From Nemertoderma westbladi (Eukaryota > Xenacoelomorpha > Nemertodermatida > Nemertodermatidae): a DNA stretch of 27,555 bases. Both the position numbers and the translations under genes were made by a program. Of the stretch, positions 19,341 through 27,555 are shown one piece after another. Below the pieces are notes generated by a model. That model saw only the letters and a list, made by a program, of their open reading frames with translations. It had not been told where the DNA came from and did not search any database. How positions within the stretch are numbered: the stretch's first letter is position 1; every line of letters starts with the position of its first letter. Where the stretch lies: assembly GCA_032718475.1 (NCBI GenBank), contig JAUCBJ010002893.1, positions 1 through 27,555 on the forward strand, written 5' to 3'.

Positions 19341-20080
19341 GCAAGTCAACAAAAAATGAAAATTTAGGCCCATCTGACCTTATCATGTACCGGTCTCTAG
19401 TTGGTAAACTTAATTGTCTCGTGCAAGGGTCTCGCCCAGACTGGTCCTTTGAGCTAATAGATCTTAGCACACACTTCAGGGATGCTCGAATGGAATACTT
19501 ATTGCGAATCAGAAAAATTTTGCTAAATGTCAAAGATAGAAATGCTTTCATTGTGTTCCCAAACTTAGGTAACCCAATCAATTGGTATCTAATTTTATTT
19601 ACTGATGCTTCATTAGCTAATCTAGCAGACGGAATGAGCAGTACTATGGCATTTGTTCTGTATCTAGTTGGCATAGATAATCGCTCCTGTCCTCTTTCTT
19701 GGAATGTTTGCAAGATTAAACGTGTTGTCCGGTGTACGATAGCTGCAGAGGCGTTAAGTCTTCAAGAAAGTCTAGAGCAATCGATATACACAAGAGGTGT
19801 CATTAGAGAAATAATTGGTGATGGTGATTCTTTAAAAATACCCATCCGCGCGTATGTCGACAACAAGAGTGTCGTTGAAGCCATTCACTCAACGAAATTG
19901 GTTGATGACAAGCGACTACGAATCGATATTGGGGCTATAAAACAATCCCTAGAGAAGAATTTCATCTCCTGGAGAGAATACAATATGGTCGAATTGACTT
20001 TCTACGATAATGTAACGATTCGTCAGTAGACTATGTTTTAAACCATTGGAGTATAACAGACATGTGATTGATATTTAGAA
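19337..20080 (+). pseudogene. copia RNase H domain and C-terminus
   Basis: Begins with YRSLVGKLNCLVQGSRPDWSF (the copia RT-RNase H connection), then the RNase H acidic residues in LFTDASLANL, TIAAEALSLQE and AYVDNKSVVEA, and ends with LVDDKRLRIDIGAIKQSL. A frame change near 20005 places the probable true end (CNDSSVDYVLNHW, then a stop) in another frame. The domain itself appears undamaged. Its role is to degrade the RNA strand of the RNA-DNA hybrid. Confidence 0.85.
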
Positions 20081-20212
20081 TAACAACAACAAAAAAATAT
20101 AATTTATACTAATCTATGATTGAATCTCTAGGATGCATATCTACATATATTTAGGATAAGGAAGGACTAAAAAAAGTATTTATATTAATGTTAATATCTA
20201 GGATATGTGTAA

Positions 20213-21093
20213 GTAATATAGTGTCATTTTCTGATGACACGGACCCCCCCCCCCCCCCACAGATTTTTCTACAAATCTTTATCATATTGCTTGAAATTTG
20301 AAACACAACTAGTTCCACTCACCGTCGATGACCCCATGAAGCCGGAATTTTCGATTTTGCCTTTAAATTTTTTTATAAGCGTTTTAAAAAAGTGTCTTTT
20401 GCGAAATCGCACCCTCTGTATCGTAGCCATTCTTCACATTAGTCGTAATTTTTTCATCATTAAAAAGCTTGCGTTGCAAGGATTCCAAATATGTAACAAT
20501 ATCTGAATTTCGTTGAGAAACAGCTGAGATATAGGCGTTCAAAGATTGCAAGAATTATTGTTCGCTGAAGGCCATTTATTCTATTAAATAAATACACGAT
20601 GTTCTGGAATATTTTGTTTAAGTATGAATAGCTACGCAATATATATATTGGATAGGAATACCGCTGTTGCCAACCAACTTATGAAATAAATAACACATTC
20701 TAGAATTTTGTGTATTTATTAAATAGAATAAATGGCCTGCAGCGAACGATAATTCTTGCAATCTTTGAACGCCCATATCTCAGTTGTTTCTCAACGAAAT
20801 TCAGATATTGTTACATATTTGGAATCCTTGCAACGCAAGCTTTCTGATGATATGTGAAGAATGGCCACGACACGGAGGGTGCGATTTCGCAAAAGACACT
20901 TTTTTAAAACGCTTATAAAAAAAATTTAAAGGCAAAATCGAAAATTCCGGCGTGATGGGGTCATCGACGGTGAGTGGAACTAGTTGTGGTTCAAATTTCA
21001 AGCAATATGATAAAGATTTGTAGAAAATTCTGGGGGGAGGGGGGGGGGGGGGGGGTGGGGGGGCGTGTCATCTGAAAATGACACTATATTACG
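20213..21093. mobile_element. Foldback / long-TIR element, 881 bp
   Basis: The left arm, about 20213-20610, is repeated in reverse complement at about 20697-21093, leaving a loop of about 86 bp. Both ends begin GTAATATAGTGTCATTTTC, and a poly(C) run (left) pairs with a poly(G) run (right) near the ends. The arms differ at scattered positions, in homopolymer length, and by small indels such as ATTAGTCGTAATTTTTTC in the left arm only. Open frames inside mirror each other on opposite strands and are not genes. It encodes no transposase, so it would be non-autonomous. I found no convincing target-site duplication. Confidence 0.9.
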
Positions 21094-21124
21094 GGACATG
21101 GTGTATAGCAGTATTTAGTATTAA

Positions 21125-22249
21125 CAGTAGGTAGATGTTTTGTACCATAGTACAGTAGGTAGATGTTTTGTACCATTGTACAGTAGGTAGATGTTTTGTA
21201 CCATGGTACAGTAGGTAGATGTTTTGTACCATGGTACAGTAGGTAGATGTTTTGTACCATGGTACAGTAGGTAGATGTTTTGTACCATGGTACAGTAGGT
21301 AGATGTTTTGTAACATAGTACAGTAGGTAGATGTTTTGTACCATGGTACAGTAGGTCGATGTTTTGTACCATAGTACAGTAGGTAGATGTTTTGTACCAT
21401 AGTACAGTAGGTAGATGTTTTGTACCATAGTACAGTAGGTAGATGTTTTATACCATGGTACAGTAGGTCGATGTTTTGTACCATAGTACAGTAGGTAGAT
21501 GTTTTATACCATGGTACAGTAGGTCGATGTTTTGTACCATAGTACAGTAGGTAGATGTTTTATCCGATAGTACAGTAGGTAGATGTTTTGTACCATAGTA
21601 CAGTAGGTAGATGTTTTGTACCATAGTACACTAGGTAGATGTTTTGTACCATAGTACAGTAGGTAGATGTTTTGTCCCATAGTACACTAGGTAGATGTTT
21701 TGTATTATAGTACAGTAGGTAGATGTTTTGTACCATGGTACAGTAGGTAGATGTTTTGTACCATAGTACAGTAGGTAGATGTTTTATACCATGGTACAGT
21801 AGGTCGATGTTTTGTACCATAGTACAGTAGGTAGATGTTTTATACCATGGTACAGTAGGTCGATGTTTTGTACCATAGTACAGTAGGTAGATGTTTTGTA
21901 CCATAGTACAGTAGGTAGATGTTTTGTACCATAGTACAGTAGGTAGATGTTTTATACCATGGTACAGTAGGTCGATGTTTTGTACCATAGTACAGTAGGT
22001 AGATGTTTTATACCATGGTACAGTAGGTCGATGTTTTGTACCATAGTACAGTAGGTAGATGTTTTATCCCATAGTACAGTAGGTAGATGTTTTGTACCAT
22101 AGTACAGTAGGTAGATGTTTTGTACCATAGTACAGTAGGTAGATGTTTTATACCATGGTACAGTAGGTCGATGTTTTGTACCATAGTACAGTAGGTAGAT
22201 GTTTTATACCATGGTACAGTAGGTCGATGTTTTGTACCATGGTACAGTA
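21125..22249. repeat. 28-bp minisatellite, right array (about 40 units) with a 56-bp dimer pattern
   Basis: Same 28-bp unit as the arrays at 14333 and 15656. Here a subset alternates two unit types: one with TAGATGTTTTATACCATGG and one with TCGATGTTTTGTACCATAG. The pair recurs near 21447, 21503, 21783, 21839, 21951, 22007, 22147 and 22203. Minus-strand ORFs are by-products of the repeat. Confidence 0.95.
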
Positions 22250-23174
22250 GTTGATGTTATTGGAAGAGAACGTTTTTACATTTTTAATGATTTAGGCCAA
22301 CCTGGATTATATTTGAATATCATTGGCGGTCCATGTGAAATATACAAACTTTCTGCTGTTATATTTCACTTTGCAGTTTACTACTAACTAAGAATACCAG
22401 GTTTTCACCAAAGCCACAGGTTACACAATGACTGAATCTAACCAAAACAATAAACGAATTAGTATATATGTACAGGTTATAAGATATAAATAAGCGCTAT
22501 AAAACACTTGATAAGGATAAACTTAAAAAAATACAAACTCTTCATATATATGTTTCCAATCAAATTCCTACCGTTCTAATTAGTGTCGTTTCCAAAATTT
22601 TCAGTGTTTTTTTGACTACATAATTACGTAAATTTTGGTTCAAGCCCTTAAAAAATAAGTGCTCTATAACTATTATAATGGATCCCGCCTTTTTGTAGCC
22701 GCTCTCTGCTATGGTTACGTAAAGTTCTGCTGCACGAAGGCCGCCTCAGACCTGTTAAACTTAACGAAATGAAACAAATAAAATCACAACTTGATGACGT
22801 AAATAACTATAAATAGACCGTTGAACCATATTATTATGAAACCAGAATTTTGGCAACCTTGAACCCCATTAAAATGTCTAATAATTGCCGTTGGTTTACA
22901 GTAAATACTTGATTGGCATCTCAACTATGACAACAATATAAGAATCATGGAATATAAGAGTAGATAGCCTAGTATTCTATCTAAATGTTATCACCGACGA
23001 CAATGTGCTTGCAATTTATAGACGGGAACCGGTTTAGACCGGTTGGTACCAGATATACTGTACTGTATCATATAAGATAACATAACAAAGGTAGCCAACC
23101 TATTTACCATTACATTATATTTTCATAAATCTAGATTGTTTGAGATACGACCCAGGAAAATAATATAGTTAACT
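22250..23174. other. Upstream region of the four-TM gene
   Basis: No protein-like frame. A TATA-box-like TATAAATAG at 22808-22816 lies about 360 bp before the start codon and could serve the gene at 23175. Nothing else is recognised. Confidence 0.35.
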
Positions 23175-24446
23175 ATGGTTTGGGACACATCTCCCCTAGT
23201 CAAAGGGGTTTGTGGTCAGAAGAAACATCATCATGGCCATCATCATCACAACACACGATACGCCCACAAAGCGGTGCTTGTGTTCTCGGTCCTGCAGCTC
23301 ATTGGGGCCATGACGCTGATGCATTTGGGAGGTTTCGCTAAGGGCACCTACGGTATGTCGCGTCATTGTGAGTATGGTCTGGGAGCCATGATATTCTTTA
23401 TAACGGGTCTGCTTGGAGCCATCGCTTCCCAGAGGCGATCCCATCGTATCATCGTAGCCACTCTCGTGTTCTCGATAATCAGCGTAGTGGCCGCCATGGG
23501 ATGCGTCGGGTTGGGGGGCTTCAAGGTCTACCAAAAGATACAGTGGAAGAGGGGGATGCAAGAATACCAGCAAGGAGACGAGATGTACGATTACCAACGA
23601 CCATCACCGTCACCACCGATAACCCCAGATCAGCTCCCGGAATCCATTGATATCGCCGGCGAAATTGTCAAAGTTGATGATCTTGTAAAGTATATGGTGG
23701 AAGAACGCAACACCTCCAATAAGCTGTTGGATTACATTGAACAGGAGCTATTCGAATCGACCAAAGCTGATATGGTTGCTAAGCTACAGAAGTTGTTGGA
23801 AGATAATGCGTGGATACCTAAGGAGGTCTCTGATATCATTATCAGCACCGTCAACAACAGTCGATGTCCTTTCTTTATGGATAAAGCTGTTCGAAACGTG
23901 GAGAAGCTACTGGCAAAGGGCGAAGTGAGCAAAGATGACATGGACCGTATTATGGATGAGTGGGGTGCCGATAAGATCGCGATGAAGATTATCTGGAAAG
24001 GATGTCTGGGGAGATTGTTGAGAGCGGAAAGACAGGAGGACGAAGAAGACGAAGACACTAGCGAGGCGGATAGCGGTGAGGAGAAGAACGACAATGATGA
24101 TGATGATGTAAAGAGATGGTGGAAGAAGATGATTATGAGAAAGAAGTTCAAGGAAGGTGGGAGTAGCGAAGGAAAGCCATGGTGGAAAAAGCACCATGGT
24201 AAGAGAGGAGGGGACAAGAAGAATAAATGCATGAAGTTATTTGTGTACGCGGTGGGTTTGGGGTTGGGGTTCTTGCATCTCGTGGTCAATGTGGTTCTTA
24301 CGATTCTTGGAGCTCGAGGTGTTTGTGGAAATAGAGGAGCGGAGACGAGCAGCGTGTCTACCACAGATGGGAGCGGACTCTACACCAGCATTCAGACAGC
24401 CCAAGGTCAAGGAGACTACCCGGAGAAGCAGCCTGTGATATCGTAG
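23175..24446 (+). CDS. Four-transmembrane protein with His-rich N-terminus and charged long loop, unrecognised family
   Basis: A complete 423-residue frame with a clean start (taactATGG, purine-poor but G at +4) and a TAG stop. Hydrophobic segments lie at about 32-54, 67-86, 91-116 and 354-384. The N-terminus has QKKHHHGHHHH (16-25), a possible metal-binding or pH-sensing tract. The 237-residue loop between TM3 and TM4 holds a Pro-rich start (142-155), predicted helical stretches, two possible N-glycosylation sites (NTS 179, NNS 227), an acidic block EDEEDEDTSEADSGEE (288-303), and then a basic Trp/Lys block around 313-350 with KRWWKKM and PWWKKHHGKRGG. The C-terminus is Ser/Thr-rich. The layout of two short loops and one long third loop resembles CD20/MS4A-like tetraspans, without a family motif that I can name. 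GC content is higher than the surroundings and there is no intron, both as in ANAPC10. Probably a real host gene. Confidence 0.75.
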   Translation: MVWDTSPLVKGVCGQKKHHHGHHHHNTRYAHKAVLVFSVLQLIGAMTLMHLGGFAKGTYGMSRHCEYGLGAMIFFITGLLGAIASQRRSHRIIVATLVFSIISVVAAMGCVGLGGFKVYQKIQWKRGMQEYQQGDEMYDYQRPSPSPPITPDQLPESIDIAGEIVKVDDLVKYMVEERNTSNKLLDYIEQELFESTKADMVAKLQKLLEDNAWIPKEVSDIIISTVNNSRCPFFMDKAVRNVEKLLAKGEVSKDDMDRIMDEWGADKIAMKIIWKGCLGRLLRAERQEDEEDEDTSEADSGEEKNDNDDDDVKRWWKKMIMRKKFKEGGSSEGKPWWKKHHGKRGGDKKNKCMKLFVYAVGLGLGFLHLVVNVVLTILGARGVCGNRGAETSSVSTTDGSGLYTSIQTAQGQGDYPEKQPVIS

Positions 24447-24763
24447 ATAATCGCTGCACTAAAAAACTTTGAAGATTTTATGTACATAAATACACTATTT
24501 ATTTACTGTGTAGTAAAGTGTAGTTACAGTGTAGTTTTGAATATTTTACATTAGTTTTATGTAAATATTTTATTCCACAATAGAAAATTACTTACTAACA
24601 CGGTTAAGGTAGTCTCTATCACAATTGAGTAGGCCTACCTGGCTTCATATTATTTATTAGTACTGCCGATACAGATATCAGGATCAGTCTATGAGTTTAG
24701 CTGATTCTATCAGTGACTGACACTCATCGTTCTGTTACTGATGCACCACTGTACGACTGTGAC
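24447..24763. other. 3' flank of the four-TM gene
   Basis: AT-rich and probably 3' UTR in part. No canonical AATAAA lies close to the stop; one occurs near 24876. TAGGCCTA is present at 24630-24637. Confidence 0.4.
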
Positions 24764-24870
24764 TGTACCGATATAGGAGTTCCGGTACACGTCATTGTGC
24801 GACCAGTGCTGTTCTGTACCGATATAGGAGTTCCGGTACACGTCATTGTGGGACCAGTGTGCTGTTCTGT
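24764..24870. repeat. 51-bp tandem duplication
   Basis: TGTACCGATATAGGAGTTCC begins at 24764 and again at 24815. Both units continue through GTACACGTCATTGTG and GACCAGTG, with one substitution and a 2-bp insertion near the end of the second. Confidence 0.8.
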
Positions 24871-26007
24871 AGCGAATAAATACCGTGAACTTAAAGTAGG
24901 CTTATTTATTCAATTATGGAATAAATTTACGTAAATTTAGCATTATAGAGTACTTTATTTGCCTTGCTTCGCTCTGTTGTACAATATACCTATAAAGTTG
25001 CTTTGCACAATATGTTTGTTAATGTTAATATTTTCTTTAATGATGTATACAGTACAGACTATAGCTATAGTAATCACTATACCTTGCGAAGGAACACGAC
25101 CGGTTAAAAACACATTGATACGAATTTAACATCTATTGTGACCAAATTCAACAATTTCAGCATTTCGAATTTGACGATTTCTTCGAAAAACTAAAAAATA
25201 TTTCTCTCAAGGTATTAAACAGATTTTGCAAAGTTCCGGCGGAATTTACAAATTAATTATTAAACAATTTATAAATGTTATATTAAATGGAAATTGTTTT
25301 TTTTTTGAGATACAGTATTTGTTTTCGTCTGAGTCAAACCTAATATGCTAAAAAGGTATGCATGCATTAAAGTTGCTGCATAAATGCATACAGCATAAAT
25401 TACTAAGCTCCTTTGGTTGTGCTAGAAATAATTGTTATCGTCGCAAATATAACACTCCCCCCATCTTTACACTGTTAGCTTGACTGCAGTTCATGGGAAC
25501 TAAAAATGTTACGCATGTCTTGTTTATGTGTGTTTGTTATTACTACACGGTATTACTTGCAAAGCTAAACCTGGAGGAGCAAAAGTCGTCAAGTTTCGAA
25601 TAGGTAGTGATTTTATTTCAGGTTTAGATAAGATAGCCGACCCTCTGAAAAAATGTAGTAACAATTCTGTAACCCGGCCAACCGCAAATATTTAAAAATA
25701 GATTTAAAAATTTTAATTTACGTTTTAGGCCTACCTAACCTACCGATATTTATTTAAAGTTATTGATATCAATATTTTTTTCGTTGTCTTACTTTCATTC
25801 ATATCTTCTTTGTGGTTCCAACTTTTACGAAATTAATAAACTATATAAATAAAATTCTTTGCTCTTTGCTAAATATTTTATTATGTTTAATATATTATAT
25901 GCCGGTACATTTAATAAAACTAAATAAACTAAATATTAGCGATATTTAGGCTTGAGTTGCTTTTGTAATCAGCTAAAAACACACTATTATTTTTCTGTTG
26001 CAGTAAT
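24871..26007. other. AT-rich spacer without a recognised gene
   Basis: Strongly AT-rich, with many stops in all frames. No RNA gene, repeat array or conserved motif was recognised. Confidence 0.5.
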
Positions 26008-26613
26008 GGAGCGTTCATAAAGTATGTCACGCAAATGTTCTCGATTTTTGATGCCCCTCCCCCGCTGTTACAAAGTGTCATTCAAGCTCGACCACCTCCA
26101 CCTTCTGGCACATTTAGTAAATGTGTAATACCCCCCCCCCCCCCCCCCATCCTCCCAGATCAAATATATTTGATGTCAATAATACACAATGTTTGTTATA
26201 CTGTACCACAATACAAACGAAATAAATGTTACAGTCCTGGTCTTTATTTACACGTTCGAACAGTACCTAGTATAATGATGGACAGTACGAATCGTAGGGA
26301 ATTAATTAGATATCCAAAATATTTTAATGAAGCAGCTTTTTATAGCTAGGAACTAACTGCCTGATTTCTGAATATTGAAGCAAAGTTATGCATAAACTTT
26401 TTAACGTTTTATTAATGTTAAGGAAAGTTACCCACTGATCTACAAACGTGTAAAGTGAAAGTCAAGCTAACATTAAGGCATAGAGAACATCGCCGTGTCC
26501 GTCAAAAAGTCGAGACCCCCCCCCCCCCCCCCCCCCCTTTGTCACAAAATGTCATGCATCGACCCCCCCCCCCCCCCCCCCCCCTAGTGCGTGACATACT
26601 TTATGAACGCTCC
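26008..26613. mobile_element. MITE with perfect 26-bp terminal inverted repeats (606 bp)
   Basis: The ends are exact inverted repeats of 26 bp (26008-26033 and 26588-26613), starting GGAGCGTTCATAAAGTATG and followed by TCACGCA. The interior holds three poly(C) tracts (18 C at 26131-26148, 22 C at 26516-26537, 22 C at 26563-26584) and no transposase. This kind of GTTCATAAA...GTCACGC terminus next to poly(C) is, to my recollection, widespread in invertebrate genomes; superfamily not assigned. Flanks TAA/TTA may be a 3-bp target duplication, but the fit is imperfect. Confidence 0.85.
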
Positions 26614-26774
26614 TTACCACTGTAGTAGTTAGAGAAAGGTAAATTATATTACGAGATATATTGATATATTCGCTCTACTTTGTACACCACCGTTTCGTGT
26701 TTCTCTTGTAATTTGTACCGATATTTCACAAGCATTCCCATTAAATATTGAAACTTAATCTATACTGTACGTAA

Positions 26775-27011
26775 CTAATTTTTAGAAATCACCTCATTCT
26801 GGGTCACCATCACCACTTTTCCATCTTGAGATGTCACCCTTACCATTTTTGTGAGAGTTATTATGGTTTCGAGTCGCCTGTGCCACAAATCAACTCGCTC
26901 TGGAATACGATAGCTGTTGGATGTGTTCGAGGGAGCAGATTCAATTGAAGGTGTTTCCGAATAACCTGCCGTGCCACTCTGTGGATGTGTGAAGTGCCAC
27001 AATATTATCAT
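26775..27011 (-). CDS. Weak candidate terminal exon or chance frame, 78 codons
   Basis: The minus-strand frame has moderately protein-like composition (RIPERVDLWHRRLETIITLT, then VTSQDGKVVMVTQNEVISKN) and ends at a stop near 26775. Possible acceptors (CATCCACAG, GGCACGGCAG) lie upstream, but the polypyrimidine tracts are poor. No family is recognised, and chance is a fair explanation at this length. Confidence 0.15.
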   Translation of the reverse strand: MIILWHFTHPQSGTAGYSETPSIESAPSNTSNSYRIPERVDLWHRRLETIITLTKMVRVTSQDGKVVMVTQNEVISKN

Positions 27012-27012
27012 A

Positions 27013-27330
27013 CCATATCATCTCAGCCTAGACTGAGAACACTCCCCAGTTATCTCAGCCAAGGCTGAGAAGACTCCCCTTAGGCTGAGATAACTCCCCT
27101 AATTGAGTTATAATTCATATCGAAATCCGTACCTGTGTTATTTTCGTATATTGCAAAAATAAAACTGTAACCTATGTTATTGATATATCATTTTGTTTTG
27201 ATTAGAAAAGCTCGCCACTGTAACCTGCTCCTTTCCGTTAATTAAGAAATCTAGGGAGAAAACTGGGGAGTGTTCCCAGCCTAGGCTGAGAAGACTGGGG
27301 AGTCATATTGGGTGGGGAGTTATCTCAGCC
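27013..27330. repeat. CTCAGCC palindrome cluster with a 17-bp inverted-repeat unit
   Basis: GGCTGAGATAACTCCCC at 27083-27099 is repeated exactly in reverse complement at 27314-27330, enclosing an AT-rich core, which suggests a 248-bp MITE-like unit. Around it are copies of the palindrome CTCAGCCTAGGCTGAG in variant form (near 27025, 27055 and 27277), each followed by AA/AG-ACTCCCC. A second GTTATCTCAGCC at about 27051 suggests nested or duplicated ends. Confidence 0.7.
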
Positions 27331-27555
27331 TGTTACACCGGCCTATGTCCTGTATGTAAACTGGAAATTAAAACCTTTACTCCAAACGTTCCGTAATATC
27401 CAGCACAAATCCAATCCTGTAGCGCTGAATTTGAGAGAAACATGACGTCACAGGAAAGACCTTGTAACGCCTCAAACGTAACTTACACTTACTGTAAAGG
27501 TACCCTTGTTGTATGAACAGTTTTACACTTACAACGTTACAGGGTGGACAAAACC
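27331..27555. other. Unassigned flank
   Basis: No gene, repeat or motif recognised up to the window edge. Confidence 0.5.

Larger units (their letters stand above)
16350..20212 (+). mobile_element. Ty1/copia-type LTR retrotransposon body, defective
   Basis: Plus-strand gag, protease, integrase, reverse transcriptase and RNase H in the copia order (integrase before RT). It is broken by several frameshifts and by an internal deletion in integrase, and the N-terminal part of gag is absent. I could not identify a pair of long terminal repeats; the 5' side is the duplicated minisatellite and the 3' side is about 180 bp of AT-rich sequence, then a foldback element. The combination of HIDDFL in RT and the RNase H sequence type resembles copia elements of aquatic invertebrates such as the GalEa/Hydra-like groups, but that placement is tentative. 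Confidence 0.85.

Noticed and set aside
20234-21001. Two similar ORFs (90 and 66 codons) as a duplicated gene pair
   Set aside because: They are the same inverted arm of the foldback element read on opposite strands.
23196-24364. Minus-strand ORFs opposite the four-TM gene
   Set aside because: Low-complexity Phe/Leu/Ser-rich shadows of the Lys/Asp/Glu-rich sense strand.
26035-26349. Proline-rich 104-codon ORF
   Set aside because: It consists of the MITE end and poly(C) tracts; the proline runs are CCC codons from homopolymers.

Overview
The window looks like accessory, repeat-dense DNA from an animal nuclear genome, most likely a marine invertebrate. The evidence is animal-type LINE and Ty1/copia-type retrotransposons, MITE and foldback elements, kilobase minisatellites, AT-rich spacers, long poly(C)/poly(G) runs and one clearly eukaryotic gene, ANAPC10/DOC1. 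The copia element resembles those I associate with crustaceans and other marine invertebrates, but the species cannot be fixed from the sequence. Nothing suggests bacterial or phage DNA.

Layout. 1-4060: a decayed LINE (family B, minus strand) split by a second, CR1/L2-like LINE (family A, minus strand, 228-3224). The insertion is marked by a 5-bp target duplication, and removing it rejoins B's conserved reading frame. 4061-8320: spacer with a LINE 3' tail, a G-rich stretch, a plus-strand fragment of family B, poly(G)/poly(C) tracts and small tandem repeats. A 63-bp repeat occurs in inverted orientation at 7177 and 9360. 8322-8766 (minus) may be an exon of an unrecognised gene. 9539-10117 is an intact intronless ANAPC10. 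11079-12755 is an 18-bp minisatellite of about 93 copies that is open in all six frames, so the long ORFs there are not evidence of protein. 12791-13571 is a short LINE 3' end enclosed by direct repeats of about 81 bp.

14198-22249 is the most intricate part. A Ty1/copia-type element (gag, protease, truncated integrase, RT, RNase H; 16350-20212) has arrays of one 28-bp palindrome-bearing minisatellite on both sides. The left array and the adjoining piece of gag have been tandemly duplicated across a 5-bp AAGAT microhomology. A foldback element of about 0.88 kb with arms of about 398 bp lies between the copia body and the right-hand array.

23175-24446 encodes an intact 423-residue protein predicted to span the membrane four times, with a His-rich N-terminus and a highly charged long loop; I do not recognise its family. 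The rest holds a 51-bp tandem duplication, a 606-bp MITE with perfect 26-bp terminal inverted repeats, and a cluster of CTCAGCC palindromes that forms a smaller inverted-repeat unit. Only ANAPC10 and the four-TM protein look like intact host genes. They do not form a pathway with each other; the remaining coding sequence is mobile-element relic.
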